A DNA stretch of 54,777 nucleotides from Ponticaulis sp. GTDB taxonomy: Bacteria > Pseudomonadota > Alphaproteobacteria > Caulobacterales > Hyphomonadaceae. The notes under the pieces are model-generated. The model made no database searches, was not told the DNA's origin, and saw only the letters and a list, made by a program, of their open reading frames with translations. The DNA lies in contig NZUJ01000115.1 in NCBI GenBank assembly GCA_002701295.1, forward strand, positions 1 through 54,777, written 5' to 3'. Shown here in pieces: positions 16,049 to 25,868 of this stretch (within the stretch, counting starts at the first letter, position 1; the number at the start of each line of letters is the position of its first letter). The translations under genes were made by a program, and so were the position numbers.

Positions 16049-19000
16049 TTAGTCTTCCCCGTAGAAATCTCTAGGTGGTTTACCTCCCATTATTATTTGC
16101 ATGTGTTTAGAGTATGGACTGTTTAAGTTATCAGCCAGTTCATTAGCTTGAGACAAGTTAGCAGATTTATATAGTGAGGTATACCACCTATTAAACCCAG
16201 TAATATCCCCGCCTATCTCTGCATATCTCTGTGCAAACTCATCTATCTTAGCCGCATCAGGCTGCTTACCAGCAATAAGTTCAGTTTTAATAGCTTTACC
16301 TAATACCTGTCTACGAGCATTATCTTTCATTTGATAAGCCGTAGTTCTATATACAGTGTCCTGTGCAATAGCTTCATCTAGTGGCTTAGCACCTGCTAAC
16401 CTAGTTAAGTTAGTTAGCGTAAGTAAGTCATTTGCAGCTATAACATTACCACGGCTACTAGTACTATAACTAGCTTGCTCTGGGTTATTAAAACCTTTAA
16501 GTGCCACAGCCAGTCCAGCTAACGGTCTGCTAACAGCATTATGTTCTAGTCCATTTAGCAATGCAGTACTAACATCCGCGCCATTAGCTAAACTACCTAT
16601 TGTACCGAATATGTTACCTAACATCCTGCCAGTAGCTTGAATAGCTGGAACTTCTGCTGGGTTAGTAGGTAGTATAGTAACGTGCCTTGGGTTAATGTCG
16701 CCGCGAGTATATAAGTTAATCTTTAATGCTGGGTCTATTAAACCAAACATATTAGAACCTAACCCATACATTAACCAATCACCTGCTTCCTTACCTGCCG
16801 TACCATACACAGTAGTAAAGGCATCTTTATGTTCATTATTACCTGAAGCATTACCTAGTATATGTGTGTTGACAGCATTAAACCCAGGTAAGCCGTTCAT
16901 ACCATGGATAGTACCTTGTAGTGCTAATAAGGTAGCAGCATCTTTAGCATGTCCCTCACCCATATGTCTTAATAGCTGTTGAAGTAAGTTAAACTGGTAA
17001 GTTTGAAACAGACCTATTGCTTGTCCTATAGCACCACTAAATACCCCAGGTCTCTGTGCAGCTAAATAGTTACCTTGAGTACGGTTAACAAAGGTATTGA
17101 TATATGCCCAAGCTGTCTTATCATCCATAACACCATGCTTAACAGCTACATCAGTTATTTGTTTCATAACATCAGCAGCAACAAAGCGGTTAAACTCTTC
17201 CGCTAACTTGTTACCAGTTATCTTCTCACCTAAGTTACCAAACTTCTCAGCACCTTTAGATACTCTTTGTAGGATACCATTAACTTCTTCAAAGGATTCC
17301 TTGCCAGTAAGTGTTAAGTCATCAATAGACTTCATATACTGGTCACTGATACTAGATAATACGCCGCGTTCCCTGTACATCTTGAACTCAGGGCTATTCC
17401 AATTAAACTTCATCATAGAGTTGCCAATAAGCTTATGCGCAGAAAACATAGTTTTATCAGTACCTATGACTTTAATATTAGCTAGCTGTGCTAACTCACC
17501 TGCTGCATCAGCATTACTGGAATTAATAGCACGAATAACAGCTTTAGTTTCACTACCTAATAATACGTTAGCTGATACAGTGTTCACCACGGCGTTGATA
17601 CTATCTAACCTTAACACGACTGTAGCTAGCATACTATTGACTTTCTGTATCATAGTAGAAAGCGCACCTTTAGGTACTGTACTGTTAGCGAATAGTTGCA
17701 TATCAGCATTGTAAGCAACACCTTGATAGCCACTCTCTTTAAGTATGTTATTTACACTGTTAAGTTTATTGTCTAGTGAGGCTCCAGATACTTCACCTGC
17801 CATAGCTTGATGAATACGCTTAAACATAGTACTGACACTGCGGTCTAACATAGTGCTAGCATTCATCCAATAAGGATAGTCATTATGCCTAGATACATTA
17901 AGTGCTGTCTTTATGTAATCATTAAATGGATTATTAGACAGAGACTCAGCGAATTTAGCTAAACTAACATTAGAGAAAGTGGAAGTCTGTAAGTTAGTAG
18001 CTTCTTCACCAAGTCTTAATAACTCTTGAAACTCTACTTCATACTTAGCTGTAACACCTTCTCTTACAATATTAGCTGCCTTAGCATTATGCCACTTAAG
18101 AACATTCTGCGTAATAAGAGTAGGGTCAGTAGGAGGGTTATAGTTAGCAGATACACCTAAGCGCTTAACTTCCATGTCTAGGTAGTTACTGTTAATAGTC
18201 TTCTCATACTCATACTGGCCTATAGACTTGTAATACTCCTCAGCATCCCGCTTAAATAACACCTTAAGCTGAGGGTTACTTTTAAGAGTATTACTCATAG
18301 TCTCTAATTCTTCCTCACTAGTAGCATATATAGTACGATGATGATTACCAGTAGTAATGCTGTTATCTATTACGATAGCAAAGTGCTGGTAGTCACTAGG
18401 GTTAACAGGAATAGGATAGTACTCAAGAGGGTCTCTGTTAAGTTCTATTCCTTGAGCAGAGCGGATAGCAGCAAGGTTATTTACATTCTTACCGTTAAGT
18501 TCTATGTGAGCCTTAATAGCTTCTGCTGTTTCCTTGTTCTTAATAGGTATGTTCTCAGGAGTCCTAGAATCAAACACTGGGCGAGTAGGTGGTTCTTTGC
18601 CATTATCTACTGCTTCTTTAGCCATCTTCTCCCACTTATATAGGTTAAGCGGAACCATAGCATTACCAGCATCATTAAGGGTATACTTAGTTTCAAGCGC
18701 CCGTAAATTAGCATCTAAGGTTGAGAACTCAATAGCAGCTTTTTCGTTATTACGTAAGTTATATAGCGGGGCATTCAACCTAAGTTCTGCTGCTTCTTTG
18801 GCCTTAGTTATTGCTCTGTTAGTAACATTACCTACGTACTCTACTGTACTTGCTAGCGAGCCATAGTTACCGTTACTAAAACTAAGGAAGCCAGGCCCTG
18901 CTCCACTAGACTTAGCCTTTGATTTAATATCAGAAGAAAAGATATCAGGTAGCTGCCTAAAGAAGTCACCCAACACCGTAGCACTTGCTCTATCCATACC

Positions 19001-20986
19001 TTGTCTATATACACGTTGCTGCTCCTTAATAATAGTTACAGCCTTAAGTACGTTACCATCTAAGTCATTAAAGTTAGAGATATCATAGGCTACGTTAATA
19101 TGTTGTGGGCGATTCCAGATAGCTACTTCTTTACCGTCAGCGAACTTATCAGAAAATTCCTTAGCATAAGATTGGAGTGCTGTGAAGTCACTAATATCAA
19201 AGTCGTCTGCAGAAGTAGTAGTTTTTAACTCGCCACTAAGTACTTTATTTTTAACATTAATTATGGCCGCTATTTCTTCCTGAGTTGTAGCAGTAGGCTT
19301 AGCACCACCAGCCCTGTACATTAACTCATTAGCAGCTTCTAATTTCTGTCTTATAATAAAGTCTTTAAGTCCAATAGTACTTAGGTCTTCACCTTTAGGT
19401 AAACCAGATATTTGCAGGTAATCTAATGCTTCCTCCCCGTACTGTTGATAAGCACGTTCCAATAAAGGGAAGTCATTAGCATCTACATATAACTTATTCT
19501 TAGCAGATAGCTTTAAATCAGGTATAGATTGTGCCCATATATAACGAGCATTAACTGTTAGCTTGTCCGCTTTGAATAAGTTAAAGGGATTCTTAGACTT
19601 ACCGCTAGCTTTAGCAGTATGTTCTTTTAATGAGAAAGAGAAAGTTTTCTTACCAGCAGTTACCTTGGTACGAGACTTATTAATCTCAATCTTCTCTCCC
19701 TTCTTAAGTGTATCCGCAAGCTGAGTTATTATGGGCTTCTCAAAAGATATCTTACCAGCATTCTCGCCCCATAACTTAGCAGTACCTTCATGTATATCTG
19801 AGTCTAGGAACTTCTTCATTTCCTCGTCAGTAGCTTTACCTAGTGCTACCTTCTCAGTTAGCTTCTCGTATTCCTTTATTAGCTTAGGGTCTTTAGTTAG
19901 CCTGCTAGTTTCCTTTAAGCCAGTAACGAACTTAACTTGCTCTTCAAAAGGAAGTTGTTTAATGTTATCCGTAAGCACTGCTGATACTTCATAATCCTTA
20001 CCGGTAATATCATTAAAGTTCTCTCTTAACCTGTTCTCAAGCTTAGCCTTAGTAGCTTCTGCTTTGTTCTTTAATATAGACTGGCGCTCTGGACTAAAAC
20101 TAGTAGGGATATCAGGCATGTTATTAATAGTGTCCAAATCCATAATAATCTTAGCGTGCGGGTCTGTGATATTATGTTGCTCAGGAATATGAGTCCAAGG
20201 CATAGCTTCAATAGTTGCAGCATCAGCTTTGTTACGGATAGCGAACTTAATAGAGGCCGCATCTACTGCCCCTCCTATACCTGTAAATAAGGCTGCACCA
20301 AAGAGCGCGTTTTTAGCTATATCAGAGAAATCCTGTTCTTCTAATATAGGACTGCTATACATAGTAGCTGCTACCATACCTTCAAAAGCCAATGCTTCTA
20401 AGAAGTTCTGTTGAGCACCACTAGCTAAGGCTTTAAGTGCATTACCTTGAAATAGTGATGTAGCAGTACCAGTAGTAGCTACTTCTTTAAGTGCCTTACC
20501 TAAGTGCAGTGGTTTATTAGGTGCTAGTAGCCCTAGTGCTTTACCCATACCAGAACTAAACTTACCCGCACCTATAGCAGTTTGCAGTGATTTCTGACCC
20601 AGGTTTAAGAACCTCACACCAGCTGTACCTGGAATAAAGGAAGACACTATAAACCCAGCTAAGTCTGCGCCTTCTTTATATTCCTTATAATAATCAACCC
20701 AGTTATCACCGAAGTTAGCTATAAAGTCTTCTGTCTCTCTGGTCTCTAAGTCAGCACCGAACAAATTACCTATATTAGTAGGCATGTTATATAGTTCGTT
20801 TACGCCGCTCATTAGACTAACGCCAATAAACTTAGGTATACTGGCAGTTAAATCAGAGGCAGATTCTAGGAATGTTTTATTCCCATTAGCTATGGATTGA
20901 GTATCGGCAGCAGTAGCCCAAGCTGGTGGACTAGCTGCACTGCCTTTAGTGTACTGGTTAATATAATCTTGGTATGCATTAGCCAT
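16049..20986 (-). CDS. Very large internal virion / DNA-ejection protein
   Basis: 1645 aa, the largest gene and the last of the minus-strand unit. I see no lytic transglycosylase motif. The N-terminal 250 residues have several hydrophobic or amphipathic stretches (near 50, 110-130 and 210-240), the middle is charged and helical, and the C-terminal third (about 1150-1450) has hydrophobic helices with a region (LFQTYQFNLLQQLLRHMGEG) typical of giant podophage internal proteins. Such proteins are packed in the head and form the trans-envelope channel on infection. The start overlaps the stop of the 649-aa gene as TAATG. The call rests on size, place and composition. Confidence 0.78.
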   Translation of the reverse strand: MANAYQDYINQYTKGSAASPPAWATAADTQSIANGNKTFLESASDLTASIPKFIGVSLMSGVNELYNMPTNIGNLFGADLETRETEDFIANFGDNWVDYYKEYKEGADLAGFIVSSFIPGTAGVRFLNLGQKSLQTAIGAGKFSSGMGKALGLLAPNKPLHLGKALKEVATTGTATSLFQGNALKALASGAQQNFLEALAFEGMVAATMYSSPILEEQDFSDIAKNALFGAALFTGIGGAVDAASIKFAIRNKADAATIEAMPWTHIPEQHNITDPHAKIIMDLDTINNMPDIPTSFSPERQSILKNKAEATKAKLENRLRENFNDITGKDYEVSAVLTDNIKQLPFEEQVKFVTGLKETSRLTKDPKLIKEYEKLTEKVALGKATDEEMKKFLDSDIHEGTAKLWGENAGKISFEKPIITQLADTLKKGEKIEINKSRTKVTAGKKTFSFSLKEHTAKASGKSKNPFNLFKADKLTVNARYIWAQSIPDLKLSAKNKLYVDANDFPLLERAYQQYGEEALDYLQISGLPKGEDLSTIGLKDFIIRQKLEAANELMYRAGGAKPTATTQEEIAAIINVKNKVLSGELKTTTSADDFDISDFTALQSYAKEFSDKFADGKEVAIWNRPQHINVAYDISNFNDLDGNVLKAVTIIKEQQRVYRQGMDRASATVLGDFFRQLPDIFSSDIKSKAKSSGAGPGFLSFSNGNYGSLASTVEYVGNVTNRAITKAKEAAELRLNAPLYNLRNNEKAAIEFSTLDANLRALETKYTLNDAGNAMVPLNLYKWEKMAKEAVDNGKEPPTRPVFDSRTPENIPIKNKETAEAIKAHIELNGKNVNNLAAIRSAQGIELNRDPLEYYPIPVNPSDYQHFAIVIDNSITTGNHHRTIYATSEEELETMSNTLKSNPQLKVLFKRDAEEYYKSIGQYEYEKTINSNYLDMEVKRLGVSANYNPPTDPTLITQNVLKWHNAKAANIVREGVTAKYEVEFQELLRLGEEATNLQTSTFSNVSLAKFAESLSNNPFNDYIKTALNVSRHNDYPYWMNASTMLDRSVSTMFKRIHQAMAGEVSGASLDNKLNSVNNILKESGYQGVAYNADMQLFANSTVPKGALSTMIQKVNSMLATVVLRLDSINAVVNTVSANVLLGSETKAVIRAINSSNADAAGELAQLANIKVIGTDKTMFSAHKLIGNSMMKFNWNSPEFKMYRERGVLSSISDQYMKSIDDLTLTGKESFEEVNGILQRVSKGAEKFGNLGEKITGNKLAEEFNRFVAADVMKQITDVAVKHGVMDDKTAWAYINTFVNRTQGNYLAAQRPGVFSGAIGQAIGLFQTYQFNLLQQLLRHMGEGHAKDAATLLALQGTIHGMNGLPGFNAVNTHILGNASGNNEHKDAFTTVYGTAGKEAGDWLMYGLGSNMFGLIDPALKINLYTRGDINPRHVTILPTNPAEVPAIQATGRMLGNIFGTIGSLANGADVSTALLNGLEHNAVSRPLAGLAVALKGFNNPEQASYSTSSRGNVIAANDLLTLTNLTRLAGAKPLDEAIAQDTVYRTTAYQMKDNARRQVLGKAIKTELIAGKQPDAAKIDEFAQRYAEIGGDITGFNRWYTSLYKSANLSQANELADNLNSPYSKHMQIIMGGKPPRDFYGED

Positions 20987-22935
20987 TAGTTATTATCCTC
21001 GCTATAATTAGTAGCTGCTGGAGTGTTGACTATATACTTAGTTAGCATGTTCTCTATTTCTACAGGTGAAGTGAAGTCAATAGCTACAGTAGGTTCAGGA
21101 CCTTTAATAAGTTCTGTAGTTGTGTTAACTCCGCCTACTACAGTCCTATCTACTAAGAAGCCACCAACTTTACTAAGCATAGATGAGTTATCTGCTGGCT
21201 TAACTACACTCTTATAGCTACTTTGCGGTGCTATGTTGTAACGTTCAAAGCCGCCATTAATACTATTATTATACTGAACAGCTGTGTCAAAGATAAGCTC
21301 TATACCATCAACTACTTCTTCAGCTTTAATAGTACCTGCATTAACAGCAGCTGCACCCATAGTTAATAACTTGTCAGGATTAGCATCCTTAACACCTTCT
21401 GCATTAGAAAGTACTTTAGTATAGAATGCACTGTTCTTAACAGCTTCACTATACTCAGTAATTACTGATAATGGCGGAGCATGATAAGGGTTAGAGTAAT
21501 CATCTGCCTTGATGTTAGATGTATAGTCATTAATTAACTCTGATAAGGTAGCATTAAATAACGCTTCGGCTTCCTGAGCAGTCTTAGGCTCTATACGCTT
21601 CTGTGTTCTTGTGTCTATTTTATTAGACATAGCAACTAATGCTTGCTCAGCTAACTTAAGTCCTGAAGATTGCAGGTTAGCAGGTACGCCATTAGGAGAT
21701 AACTTAGATACAGTAGTAAGGGCATCAAATGGCGATGTACCTATTTGTACTGATTCACCTTCGCCGCCACCCATTAAATACAAGTCTCTCCAACGAGTAC
21801 CTAACTCAGTTCCTTTTTCAGCACTGAATCTTTCACGTAAAGTAGCAGAAGAAGTTAGTGGTAATCCTAATGCAGCTTCTGCTTTATTTACCCTAATAGC
21901 TATGTCTTGCTCAGTGAGTCTAGTAGATGCTAACTGGCTATTAAGTACACTAAGTTCAGTCTGTAACTTCTCTACTTTCAGAGGGTCAGTAACTTTAGCT
22001 TGTTCAATTTGACGTTTCTTCTCAGCTAGGTCTAGCTCTAATAACTCACTACGAGTAGCAGAGTCTCTTTCTACGCGCTCTAGGTTCTTAGTATCAAGGT
22101 CTATGCGCTTCTCTGTTAACTCTTGTTGTTTACGCTGTAACTTAATGCGTTCCTGTTCCGTTACTTCTGACCTTTCAGCCTGCGCTAATCTTACAGCTGC
22201 CATAGCATTCTTAAGTTCTTCCCCTTTCATACCGAATATACGAGCGACGTCCTGACTATTACTAGCAGCACGTTCTACTTCGTTATTAGATAGTTCTTGT
22301 TCAGCCTTAGCTTTAACAACTTCATTGTTAGCTGCAATTATTTCATTATTAACAGTTCGCTTAGTATTATTCTGAATAGAATAAATAGACTCAGTAGCAT
22401 TAGCCACGCTAGTTAGTTCATTCTGAGTACCTAGTAAAGCTGCCTTATGAGCATCTATCTTAGGTTGCATCATCTTAATACGAGTATTGCTAATAATAGT
22501 ATCCAAGAAACCTATACCAGTAACTTCCTCGTTACTAATATCTCTAGCTTGGTCATATAAGTCATCAAGGGCACTAGCTTCTGTGCGGATTTCAGTCATA
22601 AGTTCTGACAAATAATTCACATCAGCAGAGTCGCCGACAGCATCAATAACTGCGTTCTCTGTTTTAAGAACTAAATTAGCTTTCTCAGTAGCAACTATAG
22701 TAGTGGCCTCTGCGGCATTAGTAATAGCAGCTGCCTTAGCATCCCTAGCAGCATTGCCTTCCCTTTTATTAGTTTCCAGCTCTTCTACATAGCCTTTAAC
22801 TTCTGCTGATTGAGATACCATTAACTCTTCTGCTTTTTTAAGGCGCTTAGTTATTTCTTCAGCGCCAATGTCAGTAGCTGCTTTCTGGTCTTCAGAAGGT
22901 AGAGCTTTAAATATACTGCCTAATACAGGATTCAT
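20986..22935 (-). CDS. Coiled-coil internal virion protein
   Basis: 649 aa. Residues about 20-370 are long Ala/Glu/Lys/Gln-rich helices with heptad character, especially 230-340 (many LEKK and RKQQEL type runs). A more globular Ser/Ala-rich region follows. This is the pattern of the second ejection protein of podophages. It is followed without a gap by the 1645-aa protein (TAATG) and preceded by the 126-aa gene after 13 bases, so the three form one module. Confidence 0.72.
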   Translation of the reverse strand: MNPVLGSIFKALPSEDQKAATDIGAEEITKRLKKAEELMVSQSAEVKGYVEELETNKREGNAARDAKAAAITNAAEATTIVATEKANLVLKTENAVIDAVGDSADVNYLSELMTEIRTEASALDDLYDQARDISNEEVTGIGFLDTIISNTRIKMMQPKIDAHKAALLGTQNELTSVANATESIYSIQNNTKRTVNNEIIAANNEVVKAKAEQELSNNEVERAASNSQDVARIFGMKGEELKNAMAAVRLAQAERSEVTEQERIKLQRKQQELTEKRIDLDTKNLERVERDSATRSELLELDLAEKKRQIEQAKVTDPLKVEKLQTELSVLNSQLASTRLTEQDIAIRVNKAEAALGLPLTSSATLRERFSAEKGTELGTRWRDLYLMGGGEGESVQIGTSPFDALTTVSKLSPNGVPANLQSSGLKLAEQALVAMSNKIDTRTQKRIEPKTAQEAEALFNATLSELINDYTSNIKADDYSNPYHAPPLSVITEYSEAVKNSAFYTKVLSNAEGVKDANPDKLLTMGAAAVNAGTIKAEEVVDGIELIFDTAVQYNNSINGGFERYNIAPQSSYKSVVKPADNSSMLSKVGGFLVDRTVVGGVNTTTELIKGPEPTVAIDFTSPVEIENMLTKYIVNTPAATNYSEDNN

Positions 22936-22948
22936 AATAATTCCTTAC

Positions 22949-23329
22949 TTATAGACCTAGCCCAAAGTTAACACCTGCGGATTTAGACTTACTATTAGAG
23001 GATTCATCGAATTCTGTTTCAGTGACACCTTCGGTAGTAGTAACTTCTTCCGCTGTAAGTGCTGCTAACTCTGCTAATATTTTAGCTGTTAAGTCTCCTG
23101 CAGCCTCACTAGCTACTGAGCTATCATAAATACCAGAGACTTGTTCAGTACTAAACACTTGAGACAGTCCTTGATTCTCACCCATAAAACTATCAAGTAA
23201 GTAATTAAGTGTATCTGTGTCAAGCTGTTTACTAGTAGTCTGAGTTCCAGATACTACACTAGTTTCTGACCCGCTCTTATCTGATCTGCTTTTTTCTGTT
23301 TCTGCGCTTCCGCCTAAATCAAGACTCAT
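22949..23329 (-). CDS. Small Ser/Thr/Glu-rich virion-module protein
   Basis: 126 aa, low complexity at both ends (Ser/Lys/Thr at 8-35 and 108-118) with a short helical middle (LNYLLDSFMGE, LTAKILAELAALTAEE) and a Gly-rich C-terminus. The start overlaps the GNAT-fold gene as ATGA. Position suggests a minor ejection protein or an assembly factor for the two larger ones. No family recognised. Confidence 0.68.
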   Translation of the reverse strand: MSLDLGGSAETEKSRSDKSGSETSVVSGTQTTSKQLDTDTLNYLLDSFMGENQGLSQVFSTEQVSGIYDSSVASEAAGDLTAKILAELAALTAEEVTTTEGVTETEFDESSNSKSKSAGVNFGLGL

Positions 23330-23730
23330 AATACTCTCCTATTAGGTAGTAGGTATACGTCTGCTACTTTAACAAACCCGCATTTTTTAGCAAAATTACC
23401 TAGCATTATACCAAACTTAGTTGTTTCATCAAAGTGGGTTACTATATACTTAGCTTCTTTATCATACTCAGTGAACACCCACAGACATACTAATTTAGTT
23501 AGCTGTCTAGCTACTTTACGATGTTCTGGCATTATAGCTATATGCCCTTCGTATCCTTCACCTTTGTGCTCTAAACTGAATATAATTTTATATGTATTAT
23601 ACTCAAGCGCTAAGTACTTAACCCCGTTAGCTAAGTCGGTTATATTTGAAAACTTATCTTTAAGCTGAGGTATCTTTGATGCAACATGTAATACTTCAGA
23701 TAAAGTAACGGGGCGAATTGTGTAGTTCAT
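23326..23730 (-). CDS. GNAT-fold protein of the virion module (DUF2824-like)
   Basis: 134 aa. The sequence follows the GNAT acyltransferase layout: a strand-helix N-terminus, a central strand pair (EGHIAIMPEHRKVARQLTKL, about 78-97, in the place of the acetyl-CoA loop) and a late helix (KFGIMLGNFAKKCGF). Small GNAT-like proteins occur next to internal virion proteins in T7 (gp13) and in P22 head genes (gp14), where they act in assembly and not as enzymes. The glycine-rich Q/RxxGxG/A loop is not well kept here, which fits a non-catalytic role. No Shine-Dalgarno sequence is obvious before the ATG. Confidence 0.68.
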   Translation of the reverse strand: MNYTIRPVTLSEVLHVASKIPQLKDKFSNITDLANGVKYLALEYNTYKIIFSLEHKGEGYEGHIAIMPEHRKVARQLTKLVCLWVFTEYDKEAKYIVTHFDETTKFGIMLGNFAKKCGFVKVADVYLLPNRRVL

Positions 23731-23782
23731 GTTAATAAGTATACTCTATGTAAGGTGTAAATAACAATAGGGTCATGCGTAT

Positions 23783-23941
23783 TTACGGTGATAAGGCATC
23801 TATCTCAGACTCTAACTCATCAACCTTTTCTGCTAACAACTCTACAGCAGCATGCAGACTAGCTATATAGTTGTAAGCATCAGGACTTACTTTCTTTAAA
23901 TCATCAGAAGGGAATTTAGGTATATCTAAGTTAATAGCCAT
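23783..23941 (-). CDS. 52-aa coiled-coil protein in the tail module
   Basis: An open frame of 52 codons whose ATG overlaps the stop of the tail nozzle gene as TAATG (position 23941), the coupling used elsewhere in this unit. It begins MAINLDIPKFPSDDLKK and ends in a helix with heptad spacing (HAAVELLAEKVDELESEIDAL). The start coupling, phage-like codons and exact fit in an otherwise empty 210-bp gap make it a likely real gene. Small coiled-coil virion proteins could trimerise as a tail or plug component; this is inference. Confidence 0.7.
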   Translation of the reverse strand: MAINLDIPKFPSDDLKKVSPDAYNYIASLHAAVELLAEKVDELESEIDALSP

Positions 23942-25497
23942 TATCGTCTCCCTGCTATTGTGTACTTACAGATAACATCAACAAGGTTAAATTTACCTTT
24001 CATGATAATGTTATGATACTGCGCCTGAGTTAGTATATTGAATATTCTCTTATTACCTACACTAGCCGCATCATAAGCTTTAACCATAGCTTCATAGAAG
24101 TTAGGTAGTACATACCTGTCATACACATCTAGTTCAGCTACGGGAAATATGTTACTAACTGTTAGTCCCTGAAGAGTTATTAACCTTTCGCGACTATACT
24201 GTAACTTACCTAAAATAACTACACCATTAGAATCTGCCGTAGGACTCCAATCTAGGTACTCTACTTTACCGTCTGCACTTAAGAAACCTATGCTGGTTTT
24301 AGCAGGAGCTTCTTGTTTGTTATGTAACTCTAATACATCCACATGAGTACACTTAACCTTACCTAGTCTTGATAACTCTACGTCATATATAAGAGCGTAA
24401 GTAAAGGTAGGTAAATCAGAGTTAGCTATACCTATTCCGTAAGATATAACTAAGTATCGGTTGGAGATAAAGCTTACTGCCTTAACTATTATGTCAGTAG
24501 AGGCTACTAAATCAACATAGTTAAAGGTCATAGTTTCATCATCAAAGTCTTCATACATCTTACCTGATATAAAGTCAGTGATATCTGGAAGTATGTTAGA
24601 TGCCTCAGTGTTAGTAACTGACTGGAGTCCTGCATCACCATAAGTAAACTGCTCTCTAGCAGATGATTCATAACTAGTAGTTATTAGCTTAGAACCGCCT
24701 TTAGAACCTACTACACTAGAGAACTTAAAGGGGTAAGAAACACTACTAGTTAGTGTAGCAGACACAATGTTACCTTCAGTATAAACTAAGAAACCAGTAG
24801 AGTTAGGTACGGCAAATAATATATTACCTTGTATTTCCTGTATCTTACCTGCACCAGCACCAGTAACATCACTAGGTGTAAAATCAGTAGGGTCTATGGT
24901 AGACGACCAAGCTACACTATCTTCTGTGTATGCAACTAAGTAACCACCAGATGCTACAACACCTAGTACTTCACTGGCATCTAACCCAGTTAGTGTTACA
25001 GGCTCTAAAGCCACGTTGTCTTCACTATATGTATAGCAACCTATGTTAGATAAATACACATAAGTAACACCATTAACAGTACCGGTAGTTACTTCATATG
25101 TACGCTCTATTAATATAGGGTCATCCGGCCCAGTAGGTTCAGGCAATAATACAGGTAGTCTATACCATTCAGAGGTATCAGTATCTAGTACAAATGCCTC
25201 ATTGATATTAGTGAACGCAATAGTTACTTTATTTTTATCTGTGGAATACACAATCTTATTTGTATAAATAACTTCGTTCTGGGAATCAAGTAAGCTTTGT
25301 ACGGCTGGTACAGTGAACACTAACTCAGTGCTATTAAGCCCTTGTCTAGTAGGCATTACATTATGACAATAAGCTATGGCAGGATTAGAAGGAGCTACTT
25401 CATTGTTATTATCTACGATGATAGTACTAGACTGGTCAGTAGATAGTAAAGAAAAGTTAGTTTCTTTTATTTGGATGGAGTAATTTATAACTGCCAT
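23941..25497 (-). CDS. Tail nozzle / stabilisation protein, beta-propeller-like
   Basis: 518 aa, almost entirely beta, with repeating units such as GGYLVAYTEDSVAWSS, GFLVYTEGN and VEYLDWSP that look like propeller blades. The place between the adaptor/tailspike and ejection genes and the length match the podophage nozzle class (P22 gp10-type or T7 gp12-type), which forms the distal tail tube. No specific family motif is certain. The TAA stop overlaps the ATG of the 52-aa gene. Confidence 0.7.
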   Translation of the reverse strand: MAVINYSIQIKETNFSLLSTDQSSTIIVDNNNEVAPSNPAIAYCHNVMPTRQGLNSTELVFTVPAVQSLLDSQNEVIYTNKIVYSTDKNKVTIAFTNINEAFVLDTDTSEWYRLPVLLPEPTGPDDPILIERTYEVTTGTVNGVTYVYLSNIGCYTYSEDNVALEPVTLTGLDASEVLGVVASGGYLVAYTEDSVAWSSTIDPTDFTPSDVTGAGAGKIQEIQGNILFAVPNSTGFLVYTEGNIVSATLTSSVSYPFKFSSVVGSKGGSKLITTSYESSAREQFTYGDAGLQSVTNTEASNILPDITDFISGKMYEDFDDETMTFNYVDLVASTDIIVKAVSFISNRYLVISYGIGIANSDLPTFTYALIYDVELSRLGKVKCTHVDVLELHNKQEAPAKTSIGFLSADGKVEYLDWSPTADSNGVVILGKLQYSRERLITLQGLTVSNIFPVAELDVYDRYVLPNFYEAMVKAYDAASVGNKRIFNILTQAQYHNIIMKGKFNLVDVICKYTIAGRR

Positions 25498-25510
25498 AAT
25501 GTAATTCCTA

Positions 25511-25828
25511 TTAACCTAATATTTTAATCAGTTCTGCTTTGAACTTAGTTATAAGATAAGCTATAACTGTTATTACTACACTAAAGCCACTAACCCATTT
25601 AAAGAACCTTTGTATACCATTGACAACTTTCCAGGTAGTTACTACTCCCTCTGTGTTAGTCTTTAAGGTTTCTACTGAGGTTTTAATTTCTTTAACAGCT
25701 GTCAGTAGTTCGTGCATGTCTCTATCACGCATACTATCTTTAGCTATATACTTCTCTAAAGTAGTTTCTAGCAGTTCTAGTCTAGCCATGGCGTCTGCAA
25801 TCTCTCTAATAGTGTATTCGTCGGGCAT
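25511..25828 (-). CDS. XhlA-like membrane protein, lysis-associated
   Basis: 105 aa. Residues 1-65 form an amphipathic coiled coil (RLELLETTLEKYI, VKEIKTSVETLKTN) and residues about 75-93 one membrane helix (FFKWVSGFSVVITVIAYLI), ending with a short charged tail. Coiled coil plus single C-terminal membrane helix is the architecture of XhlA-type haemolysin/holin partners. It lies next to the holin-like gene and endolysin, so a role in lysis is likely. A spanin subunit is an alternative. Confidence 0.65.
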   Translation of the reverse strand: MPDEYTIREIADAMARLELLETTLEKYIAKDSMRDRDMHELLTAVKEIKTSVETLKTNTEGVVTTWKVVNGIQRFFKWVSGFSVVITVIAYLITKFKAELIKILG

Positions 25829-25868
25829 CTTATTAGTTCCTTGTACAATATACTACTCATGTACATAC

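Noticed and set aside
17097..17714. 205-codon plus-strand frame inside the 1645-aa gene
   Set aside because: Antisense shadow of a long gene with low stop density; no ribosome site and Leu/Ser-rich composition typical of reverse-frame reading.
23738..23767. Minus-strand promoter TTGTTA, 18 bp, TATACT before the GNAT-fold gene
   Set aside because: The -35 box is weak and the start would fall almost on the ATG with no room for a ribosome site; possible but not supported.
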